In this document: positions 10,696 to 22,600 of the stretch, piece after piece
Layout: every line of letters starts with the position of its first letter
Numbering within the stretch: position 1 is the first letter of the stretch
Assembly: GCF_964656455.1 (NCBI RefSeq)
Contig: NC_135719.1
Span: 4,505,163 to 4,569,162 of the forward strand
Reading direction: 5' to 3'
DNA from: Halichoerus grypus
Taxonomy: Eukaryota > Chordata > Mammalia > Carnivora > Phocidae
DNA: 64,000 bases
Notes under the pieces: model-generated
The model's input: only the letters and a program-made list of their open reading frames with translations
Databases searched by the model: none
What the model was told of the DNA's origin: nothing
Translations under genes and position numbers: made by a program

Positions 10696-13600
10696 CTAAA
10701 ACATGAGAGAACACAATCAAAGTGGGTTCCCTGGTACTAAGCCCTGTCTTACAGGTGTGGCCCCACGGTACACACAGTAAGGCACTGACCAGGATCCACA
10801 AGTAAGGCGCTTCACGGACCAGTGAGGAGTATAATCCGAGCACTGAGCTCAGCCCCTCACTTGACAAAAAGGAAAACCAAGGTCCAGTGAGATTCCGGCA
10901 GGCCCAAGAGTAGAGGGTAGCACTCAAGATTGTCGTTGTGCCCCTCCCCTCTTCTTGGCTCTTTTCTTCCCACTCCAGATATTTCTCACAGTTGCTTTTT
11001 CTTTGTTCTATTGCTACTGCTCTCCCTTGGGACATGAGCAGTATCTTTTTTATACCTACTAAAAAAAAAGTGTGAACTGTAAACATAAAAGGTTTCTCTT
11101 CTCTTTCACCAAAAGGAATCTTGTGGTGCACACCAGGCTCCCCGCTTTGCACAACCCAACCCCTAACCCAGTCCCATGATAGGTATGATCTTGAGAGTTA
11201 GCTGTCAGTGTACCCAGATTTGTCAGACACAGTGATACTTAACAGTCATTCTCTTTTGATCTTCACTCACAAAGATTTATGGTAGGCACGGAAAGCAGTA
11301 TTATGTACTATTGTATTTTATACGTGAGGACACTGGGACTCAGAGAGGTGAAAAGACTTGTCCAGAGCTACCCGGCTGAGCCAGGATAAGAACTTCAGGT
11401 CTACCTTTAGTTGTGGGCTCTGTCTATTCATAGTACCACATACTGTCTGGTTTAAAGGAGCGTCACTGGTATGGATTCTCAACCTGCGGTATAACGGACC
11501 TGGTGGTTAAGCCCTCTGAAGCAAATTCAGGTTGGAAGAGGGAGTACCAGGACAAAGAGCACGGTCAGAGACCGCAACAAGCTAGTCTCCTTATGCTTTC
11601 CAAAAAAGTCAATCATGCGGTTCCATTGAGTAATCGCAATGATCTAAAAAGGCCTGATGGTCCCATCTCAATGAGGACAGATATGCCATTAAGATGGGCA
11701 TCTGCCCATCCAGAGCCCAGGCTGCCTATTCTCCTGGAGAGTGCCACAGTGGACATGACCAAGGCTGCCTTGATAGGTCTCCTTGCCCCAAGTTTCCTAC
11801 CACCAACCACCTTTGTGTTGACTCTTCTCTCTTCAGCTGTGACTACGGTTCAGTCCTGCTAGCTGTAAACTTTAACTTTCATATTACTTTGTCCCTCCTC
11901 TGCTCACCAGATTGATTTCCAGTCTCAGAAGTAACCCCAAGTACTAACAGCTGAGAGATGTGACTTTCAAGTGGAAGAGAATCAACCCCAAGTACTAGCA
12001 GATGAGCGATGGTACAGAATCCTCAGCTTGAGTCTGGGACCTGCCCAGACTTGATGGAAGAAACCAAGACTGTGGCATGGAGTTGGCCAGGAGCAGTGGC
12101 CTGGTTGACATCGAAAAGGTTGGTGTGGGTGCTTCCACACTGGAAGTCCTTGGAAAGGAAGTGAAGTCAGAAGCAGGTTGACAAACTGAGAGAACAGGGG
12201 TGGGTGAAGGAAGCAGAGTTCTCAGTGGGTTTCAAATCAGGTTAAAGAGGAACAAGTGTAAAGGCGGTAATAAGCTAGAAAGCCAGGAACAAAGGCCAGG
12301 ACCAGATGAGTTGCGGGAGTCAAGTGGGGTCAGAATTCAAGGAATGGTAATCCTAGCCTCATAGGATAAACCATCGCTGTGCCTAGTAAAGACTCTCAGG
12401 ATGGTGATAGGAGCTGGGGGTGGGGGGAAGGCTGTGGAAAAGACTGTGAGCTGGTGCCAAGATGTTCAGTGTATGTGGGGGAGGTGGTAGGGCCTCAAAG
12501 GAAGAGGGTACATGAAAATATATGCTGTAGGTGCTGATCTCATGCTGAATCTAGTATAACAGGTGCCATTTATTCAGTGCCTACCTTGTCCCATGCCCAC
12601 CAGTCCTATGCATTCAGCTTTATTCTGCCCATTCTACAGACAAGGAACTGGTGAAGCACAACTGGGATGGAACTCAGATCCATCTGCTGCCTTAGCTGTG
12701 GTCTCCTGCCTGGCCAGAGGTTTAATGTCCTTGCCAGGCAGTCATTGTGGACTCCAGGCCTCAAATCCAGAAATGATGTCCAACAATAATGTCACCCTTG
12801 GGACCAAAATACAGGGTCCTTCTCAACCCCCCACCCTCCCGTGACAGAGATCAGCATTGCTGCCACAGCATGTGCACAGTGGGGAGTAGGTCGAGGAGAC
12901 CTCAAGGGCTCCAATTGACCCCAGGATGCCCAAGAAGAGGGGGAGGGAAGAGTTTGAGAATGCATAGGAATGGTCCACCCAACCTAAAGTTAGTTCCAGA
13001 GTTTCCACATCTACTTTTGGAGGTCTTAATTTTTTCCTGACAGGAAAAAATACTTTAAATAACTTTTCAACCAATGGAAATTAAATCCAAGGAACTACTG
13101 GGGAAGTCTTCCACAGCTCATCACATCTTACCCTCTGTTTCCCCGCAAGACACAGGGATAAGGGCCCCAAACACAGGCTCTCCTTACAGTCGGTCTTCCT
13201 TACCCCATTTACTTCGAGTGCTGCCAGGGGCTTGTTGATGCTGTTGACAAATTTGTTGACGTGCTCGAAGTGCTTTGTCATTTCTGTGGCTAAGACCATG
13301 TCGATAATAGCCTGGCGCAGCGTCCGATAGTCATTCCTGTTTCAGACGACAAACGAGAGGGTGCTATAGAGGACTCATCCAGACCAGACAGGTACTCCTG
13401 GAAACCGTCTCTTCTCTAGGATAGCACCCACTGTGGTAAAATTCTAATGTGACAGGAAGTCACAAGGAACACTTTAAAACAAGATCATTAGCAAGGGGAA
13501 CCTGAGCAGAGGCTAAAATCGGGAAGCTTGTGGGCATGACTTTACAGGTGCAATGTTCATCATTCTGTGGCATAAGGCACACAGCTCTTAGAATAAGAGA

Positions 13601-16600
13601 AAAGAGCAGGGGTGAACAAAGGCAGAGATCTGTGGTTATGAAGAATGTACCCCCTACAGAGGAACCCTGAGATTCAACAATTTCAGTGCCCAGAAACCTA
13701 GAGGGTAGCTTCCGACAGCTGAGAAGCTCACAGGGAATACTTGTGTACCTCTTCCTCCAGTCCTTGTTTTTATTCAATCATTTTGTGACATTTCTTTCTG
13801 TCCAACCCCTTCTCCAGTCACCCCATTGCTTTCCCTGGACACGACCCAGGTTACCAGGGTCTTGTGTATTTTTCCAGAGCTAACTGATGTCTATACCAGC
13901 AACTATGAATAAAACCTACTGAAATTCCAGAACATGGCAAAAGGAAGTTTTCCAAATTAATGTCTTCCACCTGATATTTATGAAGTCCCTCTCATGGACC
14001 AGGCACCATGCTAGACACTGAGGATACGGTGACGAACAAAGGGCAGTGGCTACTTACAGAACTTAAGAATCAAATCAGGCATTAGCCAAGTAATGAAAAA
14101 TGATGATGTAAATATGTGACGAGTGCTGTGAAGGAACCCGGCACTGAGGGGTCAGGGGAGGCTTCCTCAAGGTAACATTGGAACACCGACACTGCCGAGA
14201 AGCGTGCTGGGCCCAGGAGGGCAGCGTGGAGTGTTTGGAGCAGAGCTGGAAGATGACCGCTTCTCTGAGTCTCGAGAAGCTCAGATGTCAGCATTACACT
14301 TTGCCACCTCGAAATGCCAAGAACCTTGAAAGCATCGTGCTAAGAGAAAGGAGCCAGTCACAAAAGACCATTAGGGGTGCTCCCATTTATTAGGAAATGT
14401 GCAGAACTGGCAGATCTATGGGGACAGAAGGCGCACCCATGGCTGCCTGTGGCTGGGGGGATTCTAGCAGGGACCTGGAAGTGATTGCCAACGAGTCTGA
14501 GGTGCTTTGTGGGGGAGGATGGAAATGTTCTCAAGTCGACTGCGGTGATGACCGCACCACTCTGAATAGCCTGACAACCACCGTACACTTGAAATGAGAG
14601 AATTCTCAAGTCCGTGAATCGTATCTCGAAGTTGTTAGAGGGACCAGCATGCTCCCCTACTCAGTGCTCTCACCTCTCCATGTTCTTGAAGATATTGCAT
14701 TTGTCATCTCGGGTGGTCAGCTGGAAAGCCAAGGCCGCATGGTGGCTCTCCAGCACAGCAGTGTCATTATACAAGATGGCCAGCTCACTTCCAGCATTGC
14801 ACAGGAACGAGTTGGTTCGCCCAGGGTGGTCCACGTCGTGGACAGTGGCTGCAATAAGCGCAGCGACCTCATCGACCGGATCTAAAGTTTGCTGCAAATG
14901 AGAGAGCTTGTAAAAACGGGGGCTTGGCCCTGAAAGCCGGGAAGCCTTCCATAGAGTTTCCTTGCTGCCCTATTACTTTGAGGGAAAAATATCCCAGATT
15001 TCGGAGAAAAGCATAGTGTTGAGCAAATCCAGTTTCCCTACCTCTGCTGAAAAACAGCTGCATGTTTGTGCTTGTTAATGAGAGAACATTATCTGATTCC
15101 CGGTCTCACACAAGTTAAGGACTTACCCAAATACGAGGTGTCCTCAACAGACAGGAGTCACCTCCTCAGCCAGTCTGGCTCTAGATCCATCACAAAAAGT
15201 CTGAGATGCTGACTTGGACCAACGTAAACCAGTATTATTGAGAGAAATAATTTAAAATGTGCATCATTTACGTTAACAGGGTTGGTCTAGTGTTTCCCTC
15301 CCTTTTGGTACGATCTTTGTCAGGCTGATGTCAGGGTTTTGAGAGTTTGATAAAATAATCTGGAAGTTCTCCATCATTTTCAAGTCTCTGAAAAGGTTTA
15401 TGTAACGGAAAAATCCCTCAAGGGGCTGACGAACTCACTGATGATCTGAGTCAGGAGCCAGATTATGAAGAATTTTGTCGACAGGTTAAGAACTACTTCC
15501 GCGGTACTGACCTCTTGGTTTCCTACTTCTAGTATGTGACGTAAAACATTTCATCTTAAGGCTTTTAAGTTAGTACAGAAGTGTCTGGCACCTTCTTCTT
15601 TCTGCATTTCTTGATTAGTTTGGCTAGAATTTAATTTTCTTGGTTATTTCAAAGAACCATTTTGGATTATCATTTGGTCTTCTCATTCTATAGGTCTTAA
15701 TATATTGATTTCTCATTGTGTTGATTTCTTAAAATTATTTAAAACGCTCTGCCCGCCTCCATGGCCCTGGAGGGCTGCCCCAGGAGCCAGGACACCAGGC
15801 AGCAGTGACACAGCGCTGTCCCCCCTCAAGAAGCCCTGTTCTTAGATACAAAACCCGGGGTTGGATCCTTCTGCCCTTGAGTTCTGAAACTGAAATGGTG
15901 ATGCCACGGAACTCCCTGGACCCTCTGAGCCATTTTATGACGGATGCTGACGGAAAGAACACAAATACTTTGGCAGATCCATGCAAGTCTAGTTGCTGCT
16001 TTGAAAATTTCCCTAATGAAGTCATTTACAACGTGAAAAGCTTTCTTAGGAACTTGGTTTGGGGGTGGGCAGTGAGTTACATTCCTCGACTGGAACCTCT
16101 TCTGTGAAGCTCTCCGCACTATAACCTCTTTTCATCCGCCTTTCCTGCTGCCTCAAAGCTGGACGTCAAGCTGCCAGGCAGCGCCCAGAGGGGCTCTGAG
16201 CCAGGTGTGACTGGCCACCAGTAGGGCCAGGGGCCCCTGCACGGAGTCAGCGGAGGACAGACCTGCTGTGCAAATGCAGTCATCTCAGGAGCAGGCCCAC
16301 TGGAGGGGACACACAGAAAAGGGGCATCAAAGTCCGTACCGGGGGCGGGGGGGAGGGTAGTCCAGGCAAGTCTCCCTGGAGGAACAAAGGCTGGTACGGA
16401 TCCCTGAAGGACAGGTGGGGACACAGGGAAGCCAGCAGCAGCAAAGGCAATAGCAGACCGAGGACAGGGGTGCCAGAAACCTCAGTGGTTTAGCACGGCC
16501 CACACGGGGCCTGTGTGTCGGGAGCTGTGAATCACCCTACTGCGGAGTCGAAGTCCGGTAGGAGGTGGGAAGCCGCTCCTGGGAACAGCATGGTCAGATG

Positions 16601-19600
16601 TGCTGTTTCAGAAAGCTCGTGCTGGTGGCAGTGTGGGGGAGTTCCGCGGGGGGCTGGAGGGGGAGGGGGGCAGGAGTGCTCAAGTGGTACCAGGGAGAGG
16701 AGAAAGCAGGGCCCTCACTAGGACGGCTCAGGGGCATCACGAGGTGGAGATAATCCTGAGGACACTGGGGGCCCCGGTAGGCAAGGTCCCAGGACCTACT
16801 GGATGACATGGGCTTGGGGAGAGGAGAGAACAGAAAATGCTTCCAGGTTTCTGACCTGGGTGTCCTCTTGGCTGGTGGAACTCCGGCCTCGGGGCCGGCA
16901 ACCCCAGGCGGGAGCAGAGCTGGCCAAGGATCAACTTGGCCTCAACCCCTGCTGACACTGAGGGATGGGGTGGGTACAGGGGCACCTCATTCAGACTTAG
17001 GTGCTCTGCAACAGTTAGGGCTGTTCTTCTGGGGTCTCACTCTGAGCCTACAGACAAGTTGCAGTCAACTGTTCTGGCTGGTTTTCTCCGTGGGGACCAA
17101 TCCGCTCCTTACACTCCCACAGAAGGGCGGGGCTCACGTCATGAACTGACCTGTCGAATCCGCAGAGCCGCAGCTCAGCCTCCTGCCCAACCCCCCGTGC
17201 GGCCGCACCCTCCGCGGGGCCAGGTGGCCCACAGGTGGGGACCCCTGAGCAGCGGCCCGCACAGCACCTCGGTGGAGGCGGAGGCCGCAGCCCGGCCCAC
17301 CACTCCCGCCCGCCAAGCGTGGTGCACACCCGCAGCTCACCTTTATCCTCTCTTTGCAGAGAAAGTAGGCCGTGGCGTGAAGCACGTCGGCAGCGTGTGT
17401 CGAGTTGTGGTAGGGGTTAGAAGAGTGGTAATTGGCTTCGATGATCTGTAACCACGACCTCAGCGTCGGCTCGGAGCAGTTCAAGAATTCACAGATTCCA
17501 AAGCGAGCAAACATTTTGAGACCAAGATAAATCAAAGGCCTACAGAGAAAAACATGCACAGCCTTAAAACAAAGAAACGGGCCCAGTGTTGGGAGCCCTG
17601 AATAGGTTCAGACCCAAGCGGCAAAGCGGAGCCCGCCTTCAGAGAGCGTGGGGGCAGGAGGGAGCCCGCCCGAGCAGCGCCGGGTGGCCCTTTCTCCCGG
17701 TAGCCCCCGCCCAGTGCCGGCTCTCTGTCCGTGTTCTCCACGGGCTGGGGTGAGCTGTGCTCGCCACCCCCTTCCTCATTCATTCAGACTTCTACTTGCA
17801 CCAGTAGGTTCCTCAAAATCAGTGCGATGCCGGGCTTGAAGCCTTGCCTCACCTTTGCCCTCGCTGGACCTATGTTATTGGCCAGATGTCCGGTCTAAAG
17901 CAGTAAGAGTTTCTGAAGGCGGCATATGAGCTAGACACTGTCACCTGTCACGTAACGGTCTCAGTAACCTGGAGGTGGGTGCCGCAGCATGAGGCCGTTT
18001 CCCCTGAGAAGGTGACCAACAGGCCACCAAGTCAGGCCCTTCCTTGAGAAGTAACCTTGATCCGGCATCTGGCCTTCAGCTTGGAGAGTCGAGAGACGGC
18101 CATGCTGAGGCAGCATCCAGAGGCCATCTGGCCCACAGGGCTCGACTGACCTGCCCTGGCCTGCCTCCCATGAATGCAGCGTCACTAACCTAGAAGCCAG
18201 GTGTTCGAAGGTTCATGTGCTTTTGGAGGATCCTTTCTACTGTCCTTGCCCACGTGGGGTACATGGAAACAGAAGGCACTAGAAGGCTGACTCCTGGTGA
18301 GCATGACTGAAGGGCAGGGCTGTCTTGGGGACAGACCGGAAGGAGGTGTGAAGAGTTAGTTATCCCATAGGCCAACAGAGCACACCTCTCCCGCAGCTCT
18401 GGGCCACCACCCGACAGGGCAGCCTTCTCTGTGTGCCAAGTCAACTACACCCCTGTGGCCAACTGTTCTTTTCCAGCGAGGCACAAATCAGAAGGTAAAA
18501 ATCCCAATCCCACCCTCACTCTCTGTGAGCACACCCAGATCAGGATGACCGGAGTTTTGGGTGGCTCTAGGCCTGTCACCAGCACAGCAACTGAGATCTG
18601 GGGACAGCTCTTAGCAAATGTGTCTGTTTGTGTATTTCTAGTTTTTAGTTCTATCCTCTGAGTGGGACTCTGTGCCGCTGTCTCAACACATCACCACACA
18701 CAGAAGAAACTAATACCCATATTTTATAGGAGAAACCGGAGCCACCCGGAGAAGGTGAGTCACTTGCTCAACTTCCCATTTGCCCTGAGTCTGCTGTCTC
18801 TGCAGGAGTGGTGACCCGGCCGCCCCCCCCCGATCCCTCGTAGGCCCAGGCCGTCAGGGGCACCTGCTGCCCAGCTCCTCTTTCCAGAGCCTCCCTCCCT
18901 GACCAGGCATGGGCTCTGGAGGAACCACACTCCTTGGATGGCTTTTTCCACAGAGGCCCTCAGAGCTAAGCTGTGTGTCTGCCAGGCTGCACGTGGACTC
19001 ACCTTTTATGTGTGGCAGCCTCCAGTTCAAATATATTAAAGTCCCAGTACTCCTCGTTTTCCATGGCCCGAGCTATCCGTGGGGGGACGTCGTGAAGGGA
19101 GATGGGGGCGTTTATACTGCTGGGCATCTGCTGAAGATCTGCAAAGGGATGTGGTTTGGAGAACAAAGTTAATAGGCTTTATAGTATTTACTGCTTTGGG
19201 GCACAGCTACTTTGTGCAGTTTTTAGGACATACCAAGAAACTTGTTACTGATGAGAAAAATTAACTGAAAACTTGACTGGAAAATCTGTTTTCATCATTT
19301 CAGTGTCACGTGTCACTATAATATTAACAGTGCTCCAAAAAATTAAAAAGTTCAAACTTACTTTTTGTTGAAAGAACATACTCATTCCCGGATAGTCTTC
19401 GCAAACCATCCTGATAAAAATCAAGGAAACAAGAAAAAGAAAAGTCATAACTATTCTTTACTTCTGGAAAACGGTGGGACAGTCAGTCCCCGAGGAGAGC
19501 TGAGGGCAGCCTCTCCACCAAGGCCCCTAGAGTGCCCCTGTGGGCAACCACTGGACTCAGTTACCTGGCGCAGAGGACACGGACTGATGCCGGGAAAACT

Positions 19601-22600
19601 GGCTGAGCTCAGGGGCCGCACCAGCGAGGTGAGCTTGCTTGAGGCCCCAGAGACCAGCATTGCTGGGGGCCCTCAGCGCTGCTTCGGTGTCTCAGGGACA
19701 ACTGGCTTCTCCCCTCAAGCCTCCCCCGCCATTTTCTTGCCACCCTCCTTGCCACGATGGACATCAGCTTCCTCTGGGAAAGTGGATTCTTCCTGGCCTT
19801 GCACACACACCCTGAGCCCTCTTGCTGCCTCTCAGGGTAAGAGCCCTCCCAGACCACTGCACGAGCCCCTAGCAGCCCCTCCCTCCCACCTTTCTTCTCT
19901 TCCCCCCTCACCCCCCATCATCTTCACCCCTCACCTACGAGCTGGAGGTGCCTGTGCTTCAAATAGGCAAGATCATGGTTTGACATGACCATCCCTGGGA
20001 ACCACTCTACCCTGCAGATTACTGCCTAAAACCTTGTTTTTAAGAAACCAAGTGAACTTCAGAGAGCAGGCACTGGGAGGAGAGGGGAGTTTTTGTTGGT
20101 TTTTTTTTTTTTGGTGCTGGTGAGGTGAATTCTACTTCCGACCAAGACAAGAAGTGACGGACAGTGATAGAATGATTTGTTTCCCACAAAGTTGTTCTTC
20201 CCCTGTGAGACCACTCCGCTACATGGGCTGGAAGCCTCCAGGACCCCCGAGAGCCCATGGTCTGAAGCCACCAAATCTGTGCAGGATGTTCTGGAAGGAA
20301 ACCGTGCCCCATCCCCTGGTGCCTCTTTAAACATATGTTTGTCTTTCTGGTTTGTCACCTGGTATGAAACATTTCATATATATACTTTTTTCTGCCCTAG
20401 TTTTCAAAATCTTTAAAATAATTAAGTTTTGCTTAAATTCCTCATAGGACCCCTAAGCAAAAATGGAGAGCCCAGCCCAGCAGACTGTCTAGAATATGCT
20501 CTTCCCTTCTCTGCTTTGAGCTGAGGTCTCCCTGGGCAGCAGGCAACAGGGGGGTGACGGCTCTGGCCAGAAAGCAGTGGAGCCGGGGTGATGGCAGGGT
20601 GCAGGCCAGCCCATAAACAAATAACCTCTGGGAAAACAGACAAGAACAGAAGGCTCTAGCCAGCAGCCGGGTCAAAGGTACTTACAGACATTAAGCCCCC
20701 AACAAGGTCATTGGCATGAGGATCATCATCCTTAGCACCAAACTGTGGTGAATATAATTCAGTGGTTCTTAGAATTTCCAGCACACGGTCTAAGGCTTCT
20801 GTCACAGCCATGGGGCTGCTTTCCTGGGCAGCATTGATAATGTTGATTACCTACAACATGGAAAGAAGACGTGAGTTCCATGACCTTACAAACAGTGGGA
20901 GAGCGATCCCGAGGGGCAGGCTGGCCACAGTGCTCCAGGCTAACTTAAGACTAGCCTCAGGGTTCAAGGCCCACACCCTCGCTCTTTAGAGAGGGCCACT
21001 CCCCACAACTAGGAGAGCATTATCGTCGTTGCAGGCCTGTTTCCTCTCACTAGAAACACTCAACCCCGAGAGCCGGGGCCTTCCGTGCGGGCTTGGTGGA
21101 GACCGTCCACAAACTGCTCCACCTTGGTGATGGGCGCCTCGATCGTCATGGAATGAATCCGGGCCATGGAGGAGTGTCGCCTCTGGCTGCCAACTGTGGG
21201 GAGACCACATGACGCAGAGATCAGAGCATGTACAGCCCCGGGCACCTGTTGACAGCTGAGGGCTCCGGGCCCTCCCTGGCTACCCCCACCTCCCCCAGGG
21301 CCTCCGTGGGCCCAGCTGCATGATGAAGGGGCAGGACCGGAACTGCGTGTCCACAACGGCTGCCACCCCATCCCAACAAGCCTGGGGTTCGGGCAGAACC
21401 AACTGTGCTTCCTTCAGTCCTAGGCACTAGGATGCACGTGCCTCCCCAGACTGGACTTCTGATGTCACAGGCCAGAGGAAAAACAGAGGAAACAATCTAG
21501 CAAGTCAAGGCCAAACAGTTAGCCTCTTTCTGCGTTTATAACAATAAGGCTTTTAATATTCAGCTTGCCGCTATCCAGGAGCAAAAATGTCCTGGAAGAC
21601 AATGCCACACAGGCTCTTTGTCTTATATATGTCAGGAGCAATAAACACAATTCCCCCTTAACCGAAATACATGAGTTTTTGTTTAAATTTCTCAAGGCAG
21701 CTTTTGGTGCTCTCCACAGTGATGCTTAATGTACACCAATGAGGGAAACCCCTCACATGAGACAGGAGGCAACTCTTGGGCTCTGTCTGCAGTTTGTTCA
21801 TGTTCTGGTGCTCCTGTCAAGACACGGTTCCTCTGGGGTAAAGTGAAGGCCGGGCAGTGTCCAGGCAGGAAAAAAACACACACACAGAGTTCTGTGTGTC
21901 TCCCTGAAAGCCCCACTGTCAGGCCAAATGCTGTTTACCACAGACTGTTCCACAGCCTGATACATCAGCCTTGGTTCACCAGACTGAGGTCTAAGGAGAA
22001 GCACGGGGCAAGATGAACCAACTCAGGGGCTCTTAAGTACTTTAAATTTTGGGGACCCACAACACTCCTTACATCTGATTTTGGTGACCAGCATATGGTT
22101 GCCAACTTTCCATTCTACCCAATAAGGTCATTAAACCAAAAATAAAATCCACTGTTTTATCGCTAATAAGAGGACCTGTTCTCATTTAAAAATGTCATGA
22201 AAGTGACATATGCTTATAAAAAATGAAACAACAGTATAAATAAAGTAAGAAGAACAACTACAGGGCATAAAGGCTGCCCTATGTGCAGAAAGTCCAAAGG
22301 AATTTATAAATACTACTCTGACAACCAACGAGCAAGTTTATCAAGGTTACCGGGTACAAGGCCAGCTCTAGTTCTATAAACTAGCAACAAACAATTAGAA
22401 ATTGAAATACAAAACACTATTATGAAAGCACCAAACCCACCAATATTTAGGAATATATGTAAGAAAAGATGTGTAGGATTTATACACTGAAAATGCAAAA
22501 CGCTGCTGAGAGAAAATAAAAGCCACCTGAAGGGAGACACAGAAGGCATCCATGGTTTGAAAGATTCAGTATCATTGAGATTTCCATTTCCCCTAAACCG

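Larger units (their letters stand above)
10696..13203 (-). other. PDE8A intron 18: contents
   Basis: This intron carries two MIR-like stretches (11255-11445 and about 12560-12680). Outside these I see no exon, RNA gene or recognisable repeat. There is a purine-rich stretch of unknown nature at about 12100-12520. Confidence 0.6.
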
